64,000 nucleotides of DNA from Deinococcus koreensis (GTDB lineage Bacteria > Deinococcota > Deinococci > Deinococcales > Deinococcaceae): the NCBI RefSeq assembly GCF_002901445.1, contig NZ_PPPD01000001.1:1-64000 (forward strand), written 5' to 3'. Numbering within the stretch: position 1 is the first letter of the stretch; each line of letters begins with the position of its first letter. Position numbers and translations under genes: made by a program. Of the stretch, positions 26,402 to 39,542 are shown piece after piece. The notes beneath the pieces were generated by a model. That model saw nothing but the letters and a program-made list of their open reading frames with translations, ran no database searches and was not told the origin of the DNA.

Positions 26402-27552
26402 CCACCCCCGACCCCGCCCCCGACAAAGTGATGGTTCTGGCCTTCGGCACCCGCCCCGAGGCCACCAAGATGGCCCCCGTCTACCGCGCCATCGAGGCGT
26501 TTCCCGGCCTGCGGCCCCTGATCCTCTCGACAGGCCAGCAGCGCCAGATGCTCGACGGCGCCCTGAATGTCTTTGGCCTGACCCCGGACCGCGACCTGAA
26601 CGTGATGACCGACCGGCAGACGCTGGCGGGCCTCACCGGGCGCATCGTGCCGGAGTCCGGACGCACCCTCAGGGAGATGGGCGCCGACATGGTGCTCGTC
26701 CACGGCGACACCACCACCTCCTTCTGCGTGGCGCTGAGCGCCTTTTACGAGGGTATCCCGGTCGGGCACGTGGAGGCCGGCCTGCGCTCCGGCAGCCTGC
26801 AGGAGCCCTTCCCGGAGGAGGCCAACCGCCGCCTGACCGGCGTGCTGAGCACCCTGGACTTCGCCCCCACCGGCGGCAGCAAGGCCAACCTGCTGCGGGA
26901 AGGCAAGGCCCCCGAGCGCATCGTCGTGACCGGCCAGACCGCCGTGGACGCCGTGCGCGAGGTCGCCGGCCGGGTGCCGCTGCGCCCCGCGTGGCAGGCC
27001 CGCCTGGACGCCGGGCAGCGCCTCGTGACCGTGACCATGCACCGCCGCGAGAACCAGCCGCAGATGCCCGAGATGGCCGCCGCCCTGGCCCGCGTGGCCG
27101 CCGCCCACCCGGACGCCCACTTCATCTACCCGGTGCACCTCTCGCCCGCCGTGCAGGAGGCCGTGCGCCCCGCGCTGGGGGCGGTGCCCAACTTCGAACT
27201 CACCGAGCCGCTGGACTACTCCGACATGGCCCCGCTGATGGCGGCGTCCGTGCTGCTCGCCACCGACTCCGGCGGCCTGCAGGAGGAGGGGGCCGCCCTG
27301 GGCGTGCCGGTCGCCGTGCTGCGCAACGTCACCGAGCGCCCCGAGGGGCTGGAGGCCGGTGTGCTGAAACTGGCGGGCAACGACCCGGCCCAGCTGGAGG
27401 CCGTGCTGTCCGGGCTGCTGGCTGACCCGCAGGCCCTGGAGGCCATGCGCCGCGCTCGCAACCCCTACGGCGACGGCCACGCCTCGGCGCGCATCGCCCA
27501 GGCCATCGGCTGGCACTTCGGGCTCGCCGCGCGGCCGGACGACTGGAGCTGA
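26398..27552 (+). CDS. wecB: UDP-N-acetylglucosamine 2-epimerase (non-hydrolysing)
   Basis: WecB interconverts UDP-GlcNAc and UDP-ManNAc for envelope polysaccharides. The 384-aa protein has [12 protein letters not shown] at the N-terminus, HGDTTTS near residue 103, HVEAGLRSG near 122, TMHRREN near 213 and TDSGGLQEE near 290, all typical. Its ATG overlaps the stop of the WecA-like gene, so the two are translationally coupled. They probably start a secondary cell-wall or surface glycan. The lipid kinase gene follows after 4 nt. Confidence 0.95.
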
Positions 27553-27556
27553 GGAG

Positions 27557-28498
27557 GTGAGTGGCGGCGCAGTGGATAGCCCTCTACCGGGCACAGCCCG
27601 CCGCTACGCCGTCGTCCTCAATCCGCACGCGGGCGGCGGCCTGGCCCTGCGCCGCTGGCCCGAACTGGAGCAGGAGCTGCGGCGCCGGGCCCTGGCCTTC
27701 GAACTGATCCGCGAAGCGACAGGCTCGGCTGCCCTGGCCCGCCTGCAGGCCCTGCCCCCGGAGGTCGCCGTGCTGGCCGTCGGTGGAGACGGCACAGTGG
27801 GCGCCCTACTGCCTGCCCTCGTGGGCACCGGCCGCGCCCTGGGGATCGTTCCGCTGGGCACCGGCAACGATTTCGCCGGTCTGCTGCGCCTGCCCCCGAA
27901 CGACTTCGGCGCGGCCCTGGATCGTCTGGCCCACCAGCCCCGACTCGTGGACGCCCTGGACGTGCAGATTCAGGCAGGAGACGAGGTCGGACAGCGCTTC
28001 GTGCTCCTCAATGGCCTGGGCATGGGCTTCGATGCCCAGGTGGCCGCCACCATGACCCGCGCCCCGGCCCGGCTGCAGGGCTTCGGCCGCTACCTGTGGT
28101 CGGCGGTCGCCACCCTGCGGGAACTGTCGCTCGGCACGGTCACCGTCACGGTCGATGGCGTGCGGCTGCACCACGGCCCCAGCGCCCTGGTCGCGGTCAT
28201 GAACGGCACCCGCTACGGCGGCGGCTTCCAGATCAGCCCCCTGAGCGACGCCCAGGACGGCCGGCTCAACGTCCTGGCAAGCGGCCCCGTCACTCGCCTG
28301 CAACTCCTCGGCCTGATGGCGAGGGTGCTGCGCGGCGCGCATCTCGGCCATCCTCTGGTGCACCACCGGGCCGGGCGGGAGGTCGAGGTGGTCTGGAATC
28401 GCCCCACCGATCTCCACTTGGACGGCGACCTGCACGGTCAGGTCACGCGGCTGAGCACCCGGGTGCTCCCGGAAGCCGTTCGCCTGCTGAACGCCTAA
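27557..28498 (+). CDS. Diacylglycerol/sphingosine kinase-family lipid kinase
   Basis: The 313-aa protein has the DAGK catalytic motifs: NPHAGGG near residue 22, GGDGTV near 75 and PLGTGNDFA near 99. These enzymes phosphorylate diacylglycerol or similar lipids and here may recycle lipid by-products of the envelope glycan pathway encoded just upstream. The start is uncertain: GTG 27557 directly abuts a GAGGAG sequence, and GTG 27572, 14 nt after it, is a possible alternative. A second gene of the family lies at 49886. Confidence 0.88.
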   Translation: MSGGAVDSPLPGTARRYAVVLNPHAGGGLALRRWPELEQELRRRALAFELIREATGSAALARLQALPPEVAVLAVGGDGTVGALLPALVGTGRALGIVPLGTGNDFAGLLRLPPNDFGAALDRLAHQPRLVDALDVQIQAGDEVGQRFVLLNGLGMGFDAQVAATMTRAPARLQGFGRYLWSAVATLRELSLGTVTVTVDGVRLHHGPSALVAVMNGTRYGGGFQISPLSDAQDGRLNVLASGPVTRLQLLGLMARVLRGAHLGHPLVHHRAGREVEVVWNRPTDLHLDGDLHGQVTRLSTRVLPEAVRLLNA

Positions 28499-28533
28499 AC
28501 AGAGCAGGAGATATGTTGAGACCAAACAAATAA

Positions 28534-28570
28534 TTCACGATCATGTATTATCGTGAAATGATTCACTTAC
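28534..28570 (+). repeat. TTCACGAT palindromic repeat, copy 1
   Basis: TTCACGAT at 28534-28541, 8 nt, then ATCGTGAA at 28550-28557, followed by ATGATTCACTTAC. This copy lies between the convergent ends of the lipid kinase gene and asnS. Confidence 0.8.
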
Positions 28571-28594
28571 CTATCCACGTACCTGCATCACTAG

Positions 28595-28632
28595 AAACGG
28601 GGGAGGGCGCCGTCGCACACCCTCCCCCGCCT
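28595..28632 (-). terminator. Terminator between the lipid kinase gene and asnS
   Basis: GGGGGAGGG at 28599-28607 pairs perfectly with CCCTCCCCC at 28620-28628. On the minus strand it is followed by GTTTCTAG and would terminate asnS; it could serve both converging genes. Confidence 0.65.
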
Positions 28633-28636
28633 GTCC

Positions 28637-29980
<1,344 letters not shown>

Positions 29981-29988
29981 CGGCGGTC

Positions 29989-29994
29989 AGTATA
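29989..29994 (-). promoter_or_regulatory. -10 box TATACT of asnS
   Basis: On the minus strand TATACT is followed by 8 nt and ATG, the leaderless arrangement. Confidence 0.55.
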
Positions 29995-30037
29995 GGCAGA
30001 GCATGACAGAGATGCGGAGAGCCGAGTCGGCAAAAAA

Positions 30038-30075
30038 TTCACGAATGCGCAATATCGTGAATAAAATCATATGAT
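30038..30075 (+). repeat. TTCACGAT palindromic repeat, copy 2 (degenerate)
   Basis: TTCACGA at 30038-30044 and ATCGTGAA at 30054-30061 form the palindrome. The third half-site is degraded to TAAAATCATATG. It lies downstream of tpiA and about 60 bp upstream of asnS. Confidence 0.7.
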
Positions 30076-30084
30076 GTTTATGGT

Positions 30085-30110
30085 ACCTCCCCGCCTGTCA
30101 CAGCGGGGAA
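30085..30110 (-). terminator. Hairpin after tpiA
   Basis: CCCCGC at 30089-30094 pairs with GCGGGG at 30103-30108 around 8 nt, just past the tpiA stop on the minus strand. The stem is short and the T-tract weak. Confidence 0.45.
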
Positions 30111-30115
30111 GAGGC

Positions 30116-30871
30116 TCAGGCCGATCTCAGGGCGTCATTCATACCCAGCACGTCCTCGACCTTGAGGCTCGCGCCGCCTACCAGCGCGCCATTGACATTC
30201 GGCTTCGCACAGATGCTGGCGATGTTGTCGGGCTTGACCGAGCCGCCGTACAGGACGCGGATCTCGGCCGACTTGTCGCCGTACCGCTCCACCAGCGCGG
30301 CGCGGATGGCGGAGGCCAGTTCCTCGGCGTCGTCGTCCGTGGCGGTCTTGCCGGTGCCGATGGCCCAGACCGGCTCGTAGGCGACCACGACCTCCGGCCC
30401 CACGCCCTCCAGGCTGCCCGCGAGCTGGGCCAGCGTGTAGGCCACGTGCTCGCCCTTCTCGCGCACCTCCAGGCCCTCGCCCACGCAGACGATGGGCGTC
30501 AGTCCGTTTGCCTGGGCCTGCCCCGCCTTGGCGGCCACGACGGCGTCCGTCTCGCCGTGGTACTCGCGCCGCTCGGAATGCCCGACCACCACGTACACCA
30601 CGCCCAGATCGGCCAGCATCGCCGCGCTGATCTCGCCCGTGTAGGCACCCGATTCATGCGCCGACACGTCCTGCGCGCCCACGTCCACGCCGCCCGGCAG
30701 GGCTTCCCGCAGGCCATGCAGGTGCGTGGCCGGGGCCATGACCGCCAGTTCGGCGTCGCCACGGGTGAAGCGCTGCGCCAGCTCCCGCCCCCAGATCCGC
30801 GCCTCGGAGGGCGTCTTGTTCATCTTCCAGTTCAGTGCCAGCAGTGTGCGCGGCTTGGTAGTACTTGTCAT
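30116..30871 (-). CDS. tpiA: Triosephosphate isomerase
   Basis: Triosephosphate isomerase interconverts dihydroxyacetone phosphate and glyceraldehyde 3-phosphate. The 251-aa protein has the catalytic Lys in NWKMNK, the electrophilic His in GHSERRE and the catalytic Glu in [11 protein letters not shown], plus the phosphate loop [14 protein letters not shown] lies 6 nt before the ATG. It is the last gene of the gap-pgk run, separated from it by a small immunity-like gene and a spacer with an inverted repeat. Confidence 0.97.
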   Translation of the reverse strand: MTSTTKPRTLLALNWKMNKTPSEARIWGRELAQRFTRGDAELAVMAPATHLHGLREALPGGVDVGAQDVSAHESGAYTGEISAAMLADLGVVYVVVGHSERREYHGETDAVVAAKAGQAQANGLTPIVCVGEGLEVREKGEHVAYTLAQLAGSLEGVGPEVVVAYEPVWAIGTGKTATDDDAEELASAIRAALVERYGDKSAEIRVLYGGSVKPDNIASICAKPNVNGALVGGASLKVEDVLGMNDALRSA

Positions 30872-30898
30872 AGGTTCTCCTTTGCAAGGACGCCAACT

Positions 30899-30938
30899 GT
30901 CAACGGTCTACAGCGACCACTGGCTGTCGGCTGTTGAC
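30899..30938 (-). repeat. Imperfect inverted repeat between the Imm51-like gene and tpiA
   Basis: GTCAACGGTCTACAGC at 30899-30914 pairs with GCTGTCGGCTGTTGAC at 30923-30938 with a few mismatches and an 8-nt loop. It occupies the spacer between two operon genes, as do the repeats at 3502 and 32542. Confidence 0.55.
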
Positions 30939-30982
30939 CCCTTTGACCCGATTCCACGGGAACGGGGTGCTCAGGCCCAGGC

Positions 30983-31342
30983 TCAGTCGTAGTCGCTGAG
31001 GTTCACGCGTCCCAGCGCCTGATCCAGCATGGCGTGATCACTCTGCGCCTGACGAATCAGCTCGGCCAGATGCAGGAGCGCCGCCCGGTCGGTGCTGTAG
31101 GCCGCAAACATCGAGCTTTCCGGGTCGTATTGGAGACGCCCGGCCAGTTCTGGGGCGTGCTCCTCAACCAAGCCCACGCACGCGGCGTGCCAGGCGTAGC
31201 CCCCGGCCTCCGAACCGTGATTCTCAAAGACGCTCGCGCTCGGCCCGAAGTCGTCGAAGATCAGGCTGTAGCGCGGGGATTGCTCACCATGCTCGACCAA
31301 CCGGGACGAAAAAAAATCATCATGCTGGCTGGCCACGTCCAT
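30983..31342 (-). CDS. Imm51-like small protein embedded in the glycolytic operon
   Basis: The 119-aa protein resembles the Imm51 immunity family: SLIFDDFG near residue 26, ENHGSEAGGYAWHA near 40-53, and a C-terminal part with DPESSMFAAYS near 73. Imm51 proteins usually neutralise polymorphic toxins, but homologues also occur without a toxin. Its ATG shares one base with the TAA of pgk, so it is translated from the pgk mRNA. The codons for residues 9-12 contain a run of eight T, a possible slippage site. No toxin gene is visible. Its role in this operon is unknown; the family call is by eye. Confidence 0.65.
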   Translation of the reverse strand: MDVASQHDDFFSSRLVEHGEQSPRYSLIFDDFGPSASVFENHGSEAGGYAWHAACVGLVEEHAPELAGRLQYDPESSMFAAYSTDRAALLHLAELIRQAQSDHAMLDQALGRVNLSDYD

Positions 31343-32514
31343 TATTTCATCGCCTCCACGCCCGGCAGCGCCTTGCCTTTCAGCAGCTCCAGGCTGGCAC
31401 CGCCGCCGGTAGAAATATGGTCGATCCGATCCGCCTGCCCGCTCTTGTTGATGGCGCTCACCGAGTCCCCGCCGCCGATCACCGTGTAGGCGCTGGCACT
31501 CAGGTCGGCCACGGCCGCCGCGATGGCGTTGGTGCCGCCCGCGAATTTCTCGAACTCGAACACGCCCAGCGGCCCGTTCCAGAACACGGTTCTGGCCCCC
31601 TGCAGCGCGTCCCGGTAGAAACGGATGGTTTCCGGCCCGGCGTCCAGCCCCTGCCAGCCGTCTGGGATCTGCCCGCTGGGCACGACCTGGGTATTGGCAT
31701 TCGTGTCGAAGGCGTCGGCCGCCACCACGTCCACCGGAAGCAGGATCTTGCCCCCGTACTCGGCCAGAAGCCGGCTCGCCAGTTCTAGCTGGTCATCCTC
31801 GTGGATCGAGTCGCCGATCTTCCCGCCCTGCGCCTTGATGAAGGTGTAGGCCATGCCGCCGCCGATCAGCAGACGATCCACTTTGGGCAGCAGGTTCTCA
31901 ATGACCTTGATCTTGTCGCTGACCTTGGCCCCGCCGATGATGACCACGTAGGGGAGCTCTGGAGAATTGAGCAGCCGATCCAGCGCCACGACCTCGCGCT
32001 CCAGCAGCGTGCCCGCCGCGTGGGACAGCAGCCCCGCCACGCCGCTGACCGAACTGTGCGCCCGGTGCGCGCTGCCGAAGGCGTCCAGCACGAAGGCGTC
32101 GCCCAGCCGCGCGAAACGCCCACTGAGGCCCGCGTCGTTCTTCTCCTCGCCGGCCGAGAAGCGCACGTTCTCCAGCAACGCGACCTCGCCCGGCCCCAGC
32201 GCCCGCACCGCCGCCAGCGTCTCGTCCGAGTCGGCCAGCCCGCCGATGAAGGTCACGGGTCGGCCCAGAACCTTCTCCAGCACGGGCGCCACCGGTTTCA
32301 GGCTGTACCTCTCCTCCGGCCCACCTTTGGGACGCCCGAAGTGGCTCATCAGGATCACGTTCCGGGCGCCCGCCTCCAGCAGCGCCGCTATGGTCGGCAG
32401 GCTCGCCGTGACGCGCGTGTCGTCCTGCACGGCGCCGTCCTTGACCGGCACATTGTAGTCCACGCGCACCAGCACGCGCTTGCCCTGGACGTTCAGTGAT
32501 TTGAGGTTCTGCAT
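31342..32514 (-). CDS. pgk: Phosphoglycerate kinase
   Basis: Phosphoglycerate kinase makes ATP from 1,3-bisphosphoglycerate. The 390-aa protein has RVDYNVP near residue 17, SHFGRPKG near 58, the nucleotide domain with IGGAKVSDK near 193, and the C-terminal GGGDSV and [10 protein letters not shown] motifs. AGGAG-like sequence precedes the ATG. It follows gap across a spacer that contains an 18-bp perfect inverted repeat and overlaps the Imm51-like gene by one base. Confidence 0.97.
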   Translation of the reverse strand: MQNLKSLNVQGKRVLVRVDYNVPVKDGAVQDDTRVTASLPTIAALLEAGARNVILMSHFGRPKGGPEERYSLKPVAPVLEKVLGRPVTFIGGLADSDETLAAVRALGPGEVALLENVRFSAGEEKNDAGLSGRFARLGDAFVLDAFGSAHRAHSSVSGVAGLLSHAAGTLLEREVVALDRLLNSPELPYVVIIGGAKVSDKIKVIENLLPKVDRLLIGGGMAYTFIKAQGGKIGDSIHEDDQLELASRLLAEYGGKILLPVDVVAADAFDTNANTQVVPSGQIPDGWQGLDAGPETIRFYRDALQGARTVFWNGPLGVFEFEKFAGGTNAIAAAVADLSASAYTVIGGGDSVSAINKSGQADRIDHISTGGGASLELLKGKALPGVEAMK

Positions 32515-32541
32515 AGGTCTCCTTGTGTGGGGGGCAGCTAT

Positions 32542-32589
32542 GAGCTATGGGCTATGAGCAACACCGTGTCCGCTCATAGCCCATAGCTC
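32542..32589 (-). repeat. 18-bp perfect inverted repeat between gap and pgk
   Basis: GAGCTATGGGCTATGAGC at 32542-32559 is an exact inverted match to GCTCATAGCCCATAGCTC at 32572-32589 with a 12-nt loop. In the gap-pgk mRNA this would form a stable hairpin in the intercistronic spacer. The arm is itself made of repeated CTATG words. Confidence 0.85.
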
Positions 32590-32603
32590 AGCGCTCAGAG
32601 CCC

Positions 32604-33608
<1,005 letters not shown>

Positions 33609-33653
33609 TCAGAGGGCCTTTCCACGTTTGGGAAAGCCTGCCCCGCGTGAGCC

Positions 33654-33698
33654 AGTCTACGCCGACCGCCCGCCGCCCGGTTCGTGTCCTCTGGACAC
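33654..33698 (-). promoter_or_regulatory. Putative gap promoter with palindromic operator
   Basis: On the minus strand TAGACT (33654-33659) could be the -10 box, giving a leader of about 50 nt. About 25 bp further upstream GTGTCC-N3-GGACAC (33684-33698) is a perfect palindrome placed near the -35 region, where a regulator could act. Confidence 0.4.
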
Positions 33699-33846
33699 CA
33701 AACTAGAGTGTCAGTTAAGACATGGCACTGGCGAGGAGAGGGCAGCGTGCCGAGAGGGCACCGACGCGACTAGGAGAAAGTGGGTGCCAGACTCCGACTG
33801 GTGGGCAGCCACATCCCAGCCATTCCGAAGCGCGGCAGACCCGCTC

Positions 33847-34401
33847 CTATTTCGCGGCCAGCACGAACGACACGTCGACCGCGACGCTCGTCGCGCTGCC
33901 CGGATAACGGACATCGAAGTCGTAGGGGTTGAACTTGAACTGGGTACTTACCCTGATCTGGGCGCCGCTGAGCGTGGCCTTCACAGGCACCGAGATCGTC
34001 CGCGTGGTGGCCTTGACGGTCAGCGTACCGGTGGCCGTCGTGGCCAGCGTCGTGCCCTCGACCAGCCGGCCGCCCGTGAGCCGGCCCAGCGTGAACACGG
34101 CGTTCGGATACTTCTCGGCCCACAGCGCGACCTCGCTCCTGGCATGAGAATCCCGCAGCCCGTTGCCGGTCTTCAGATTCACCAGCGGCACCGTGACCCT
34201 CCCGGTCGTGGCGGCCAGATCGGCGCTGTCCACGTCGGCCTCGGCGCTCACCCCCTCGATCGTGCCGCGAACCGGCACCAGCAGCACCCGGATATCGAAC
34301 GTGGCGCTGCCGTCGCCCGCACTGTAGCCCACCGGGGCGGCACTGGCGGGCAGCATCAGGAGGGCGCAGAGGGCGATCAGACGGCGGGGCAGGGGACGCA
34401 T
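33847..34401 (-). CDS. YceI-family periplasmic protein
   Basis: The 184-aa precursor has a signal peptide (about 22 residues, ending ASAAP) and a lipocalin-like YceI domain that binds polyisoprenoid or other lipids in a beta barrel. Landmarks are the start of the barrel SAGDGSATFDIR and the motif FKFNPYDFDVRYPG near the C-terminus. The family is linked to acid and alkaline stress and lipid carriage. It stands alone; a 7-bp inverted repeat (ACGGCGT/ACGCCGT) near 34420-34438 lies upstream of its start. Confidence 0.85.
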   Translation of the reverse strand: MRPLPRRLIALCALLMLPASAAPVGYSAGDGSATFDIRVLLVPVRGTIEGVSAEADVDSADLAATTGRVTVPLVNLKTGNGLRDSHARSEVALWAEKYPNAVFTLGRLTGGRLVEGTTLATTATGTLTVKATTRTISVPVKATLSGAQIRVSTQFKFNPYDFDVRYPGSATSVAVDVSFVLAAK

Positions 34402-34669
34402 GGTTCATCGTGACTGGACGGCGTGAGAGACGCCGTATCAATGGGCACGGAGCCGCCCTGGCCGGGCGCGGCGGCATTGTTCGTGGCGGGCCTGACGGTT
34501 TGGCCGCCGCCCCTCAGCACCAAGGGGGAAGTCGGCTTTCATCCACCTCGCTCGCCCCAAGCCACCTGTTCAATGCTGATGACCGTGCTGGACGGCCCTC
34601 CATCATCCGTGATGGCTTCCGTCCAATCCATTAGCTAAGCAGAGATAATGATGAGCAGAGAACAGGAAA

Positions 34670-34706
34670 TTCACGTGCCCCAATTATCGTGAATCATTTC
34701 ACTTGC
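34670..34706 (+). repeat. TTCACGAT palindromic repeat, copy 3
   Basis: TTCACG at 34670-34675 and ATCGTGAA at 34686-34693, followed by TCATTTCACTTGC. The left arm has two changes relative to the other copies. Confidence 0.75.
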
Positions 34707-34789
34707 AGTGCCTTGGCCTTGACTCCGTTCCCTCCCGAGCAGAAGGCCATTTGCCCAGACGCGCCCGGCGGCCCCCTCTGATCAACCGG

Positions 34790-34795
34790 CATACT
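34790..34795 (+). promoter_or_regulatory. -10 box CATACT of lysC
   Basis: CATACT is followed by 7 nt and the ATG at 34803, the leaderless arrangement. Confidence 0.45.
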
Positions 34796-34802
34796 GACCT
34801 CC

Positions 34803-36239
34803 ATGAGTGCATCCCTCCTCGTCATGAAATTCGGCGGCACCAATATGCAGGACGCCCGCGCCATCCGCCACAGCGCCTCGCTGGTGGGCCGCAGCCTGAA
34901 AGAAGGTGTGCGGGTCGTGGTGGTGGTGTCGGCCATGGCCGGCGTGACCAACCAGCTGCTGCAGCTGGCCGACGCGGCGCAGGCCGGCGACATCGCGCGG
35001 GCCAACGACGAGATCGCGGTCATGCGGACGCGCCACTTCACGGCGGCCCAGGAACTCGGGGCCGTGCCCGACAGCGAGACGGTGCGCGAGCTGCGCGAGA
35101 TGCACGAGACGCTGCGGCAGGCGGTGTACGGCGTGTATCTGCTGCGCGAACTGACCCCGCGCAGCCGAGACCTGATCGTCGCGTTCGGTGAGCGGCTCTC
35201 GGCCCCCCTCATGCGCCTGGCACTGGAACAGCAGGACATCCGCGCGCACCACCTGACCGGCGGCGAGGCGGGCATCCTGACCGACTCCCATTTCGGCAAC
35301 GCCAAGCCGCTGCCCAGCGCCTACGAGCGGGTCAGAGACCGCCTGAGCGCGGTGCTCTCGACCGGCGTGACCCCGGTGGTGGCTGGCTTCATGGGCGAGA
35401 CCGAGAAGGGCGCCCTGACCACCCTGGGCCGGGGCGGCACCGACTACAGCGCCACCATCATCGGCAAGGCGCTGGGCGCCGACGAGGTCTGGGCCTGGAA
35501 GGACGTGGACGGGGTGATGAGTGCCGACCCCCGCGTGGTGAAGGACGCGCTGAACATCGAGCTGCTCAGCTACGGCGAGGTCATGGAGCTGGCCTACTTC
35601 GGCGCCAAGGTGCTGCACCCGCTGGCGGTCACGCCCCTGCAGGAGAGCGGCATTCCGCTGCGGCTGAAGAACTCCTCCGACCCGGACTTTCCCGGCACGC
35701 TGGTGCAGTCGCACCCCCGCGACGACGCCGGCCACCCGGTCAAGGCCGTGACCGCCATCCGCAACGTCAGCCTCATCAATGTCAGCGGCGCCGGCGTGCT
35801 GGGCATTCCCGAGGTGCTCGCCAGCGTGTTCGACGCCATCGCCCGCGAGAACATCACGCTGCTGATGGTGTCCCAGAGCAGCTCGATGAGCAACGTGTCG
35901 CTGGCCGTGCAGAGCGTGGATGCCGAGCGCACCCTCAGCGCCCTGCGGGCGGGCGTCAGCAGCGAGCTGAAGGTCGATGAACAGCCGGGCACCGCCGTGC
36001 TCGCCATCGTGGGGAGCGGGATGCGCGGGCAGCGCGGGGTCTCCGCCCGCATGTTCACCGCCCTGGCCGACCACGACGTCAACATCCTGATGATCTCGCA
36101 GGGCAGCAGCGAGCTGAACGTCAGCGTGGCCATCGAGGGGGGTCACGTCGACGAGGCCACCCGCGCGGTGCACGCCGCCTTCGGGCTGGGCTCGGCGGCC
36201 CAGGAAGCCGTGGGGGCGGCCGAGCCCTTCAGCGGCTGA
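34803..36239 (+). CDS. lysC: Aspartate kinase
   Basis: Aspartate kinase makes aspartyl phosphate, the first step to lysine, threonine, methionine and diaminopimelate. The 478-aa protein has the kinase motifs VMKFGGTNM at the N-terminus, [18 protein letters not shown] near 196-213 and DPRVV near 240, followed by two C-terminal ACT domains (residues about 315-470) that bind the feedback inhibitor. The length matches the LysC/ThrA-type kinases rather than the 405-aa Thermus form with an internal start. No other gene of the pathway is adjacent. Confidence 0.93.
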   Translation: MSASLLVMKFGGTNMQDARAIRHSASLVGRSLKEGVRVVVVVSAMAGVTNQLLQLADAAQAGDIARANDEIAVMRTRHFTAAQELGAVPDSETVRELREMHETLRQAVYGVYLLRELTPRSRDLIVAFGERLSAPLMRLALEQQDIRAHHLTGGEAGILTDSHFGNAKPLPSAYERVRDRLSAVLSTGVTPVVAGFMGETEKGALTTLGRGGTDYSATIIGKALGADEVWAWKDVDGVMSADPRVVKDALNIELLSYGEVMELAYFGAKVLHPLAVTPLQESGIPLRLKNSSDPDFPGTLVQSHPRDDAGHPVKAVTAIRNVSLINVSGAGVLGIPEVLASVFDAIARENITLLMVSQSSSMSNVSLAVQSVDAERTLSALRAGVSSELKVDEQPGTAVLAIVGSGMRGQRGVSARMFTALADHDVNILMISQGSSELNVSVAIEGGHVDEATRAVHAAFGLGSAAQEAVGAAEPFSG

Positions 36240-36251
36240 CCGAAGGTTCCT

Positions 36252-36287
36252 CCGCGGAGTCCTGCGGCTCCAGCGGCGGCTCCGCGG
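36252..36287 (+). terminator. Hairpin between lysC and the PAP2 gene
   Basis: CCGCGGAG at 36252-36259 pairs with CTCCGCGG at 36280-36287 across 20 nt, just after the lysC stop. There is no clear T-tract; it may serve both converging genes. Confidence 0.4.
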
Positions 36288-36291
36288 CCCC

Positions 36292-36972
36292 CTACGGCGG
36301 CGCGGGCTGGTTCAGCACCCGCCAGCGCTTCCTGACCACCAAGTAGAGCCCGACCACCCAGGTCACGCTGCTGAGACACCCGACCAGGACATCGGTGGGG
36401 TAGTGCACGCCCAGATAGTTGCGGCTGATCCCCACCAACAGGCCCCAGCCCACGCCCAGCAGCGCCGCCGGCCAGCGGGCCCGGCTGTGCCAGAAGACCA
36501 GGCACAGCGCCATGCCAAACGCCATATTGCTCATGGCGTGACCGCTCGGGAAACTGAAGCCGGGCTCGTTGAGCACGGCCACCAGCTCGCCGGGCCGGGC
36601 TCGCTGGAAGGCGACCTTCGCCAGCCCGTTGAGCACTGTCGCGCCGCTCACGGCCAGAATGAGAAACCAGGCGTGGGCCCGGGTTCGGAAGCGCGCCAGC
36701 ACCAGCGCTATGCCCAGAGTGATGATCGGCAGCGCCGGTACCCCGCCCAGCACCGCCAGGACGCGGGCGAGCAGTGTCAGCCCCGGCGTGCGGTGCGCCG
36801 CGTACCACTCCAGGATGGCCTGATCCCAGGAGAAGCCCCCATCCCGGAACACCTCCTCGGTCAGTTCGGCGATCAGCACCAGCGGGGCCAGCACGCCCAG
36901 CAGCACCAGCAGGATCAGCCGCCAGTGCAGTCTCAGGAGCGGCAGCGCGGCCGTCCTCAGTGCCCTCCACAT
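36292..36972 (-). CDS. PAP2-family membrane phosphatase
   Basis: The 226-aa membrane protein has the PAP2 catalytic motifs: KVAFQRARP (KxxxxxxRP), FPSGH and [12 protein letters not shown] (SRxxxxxHxxxD), between about five helices. Such enzymes dephosphorylate phosphatidic acid or undecaprenyl pyrophosphate at the outer membrane face. The ATG at 36972 is preferred over one at 37026 because the family starts shortly before the first helix and TGTAAT lies 6 nt before it. It faces lysC tail to tail. Confidence 0.87.
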   Translation of the reverse strand: MWRALRTAALPLLRLHWRLILLVLLGVLAPLVLIAELTEEVFRDGGFSWDQAILEWYAAHRTPGLTLLARVLAVLGGVPALPIITLGIALVLARFRTRAHAWFLILAVSGATVLNGLAKVAFQRARPGELVAVLNEPGFSFPSGHAMSNMAFGMALCLVFWHSRARWPAALLGVGWGLLVGISRNYLGVHYPTDVLVGCLSSVTWVVGLYLVVRKRWRVLNQPAPP

Positions 36973-37228
36973 CCCGCCATTACACCCCGGCGACCGCCCA
37001 CTGGCCGGCGGCGCCGCTTTCGACAACTTTCACGGACGCCCCTCCCGGCGGCCCGGGAGGCGCTCTCGGCCGGCCCGACGCGGCCTGAGGCGGGCTAAGC
37101 CACTCCCACTAGGCCGCCCTGCGCCACTCGGAGGATGTGGCGAGGGTTCCCTGAAGCGCACCATAAGCCCAGAGGAAGAAGACCGAGCAAGGATGCCAGC
37201 GCGGCAGCGGCTTCACCCGGGGAGCACC

Positions 37229-37405
37229 ATGAATTCCAATGTCCACTCCCTCGCCCAGTCCCTCGCGGTGTACCGCGTGGAGGATCTCCACCGCGAAGCG
37301 GCCCAGCAGCGGCTCGTGAATCAGGCCCGCCAGGCCCGGCCCAGCGGCGACCCCCGCCCCGGGCTGAACCTCCGCGCGCTGCTCGTCCGGCTACACCTCG
37401 CATGA
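37229..37405 (+). CDS. Small hypothetical protein, 58 aa
   Basis: This short ORF has a ribosome binding site (GGGGAG 4 nt before the ATG) and is followed 25 nt later by a clear terminator, so it is probably a real gene. The product is charged, Gln/Arg/Leu-rich and predicted helical ([17 protein letters not shown]), without cysteines or membrane segments. I do not recognise a family. The same frame is open to 37193. Confidence 0.55.
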   Translation: MNSNVHSLAQSLAVYRVEDLHREAAQQRLVNQARQARPSGDPRPGLNLRALLVRLHLA

Positions 37406-37430
37406 GACCGCCGGCCCCATTTCCCCACGA

Positions 37431-37462
37431 CGCCGCCTGTTCGTAAGACCAGGCGGCGCTCT
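37431..37462 (+). terminator. Terminator after the 58-aa ORF
   Basis: CGCCGCCTG at 37431-37439 pairs with CAGGCGGCG at 37450-37458 around 10 nt, followed by CTCTTCTG. Confidence 0.7.
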
Positions 37463-37529
37463 TCTGTGTGCGGTCGATCCGGGCCAGGGGAGAGGGGAGA
37501 ACCGACTTCTGTCCCTCCAGCGACCCTGG

Positions 37530-39383
<1,854 letters not shown>

Positions 39384-39389
39384 GTCCCC

Positions 39390-39395
39390 AGCATA
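39390..39395 (-). promoter_or_regulatory. -10 box TATGCT deciding the uvrC start
   Basis: On the minus strand TATGCT is followed by 6 nt and GTG 39383. It excludes the longer 633-aa reading. Confidence 0.5.
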
Positions 39396-39487
39396 GTGGA
39401 GGCGTTGCGTGGACACCGGGCCTTCCGGCACGAAGCGCGCCGGCAGGACGGAGCACGACGACCGTCAGAGAGCAGGCAAACAACGAT

Positions 39488-39525
39488 TTCACGATCCTGG
39501 ATTATAGTGAAACTATTCACTTACT
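39488..39525 (+). repeat. TTCACGAT palindromic repeat, copy 4
   Basis: TTCACGAT at 39488-39495 and ATAGTGAA at 39504-39511, followed by ACTATTCACTTAC. It lies just after the Gfo/Idh gene and about 100 bp before uvrC. Confidence 0.8.
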
Positions 39526-39542
39526 CTCTTTGATATGAGAAT

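Larger units (their letters stand above)
34402..34802. other. Divergent intergenic region between yceI and lysC
   Basis: The 401-bp region holds the ACGGCGT/ACGCCGT inverted repeat near the yceI start, a short match to the 78-bp element (TTCCGTCCAATCC near 34615), copy 3 of the TTCACGAT repeat and the lysC promoter. I see no gene. Confidence 0.45.
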
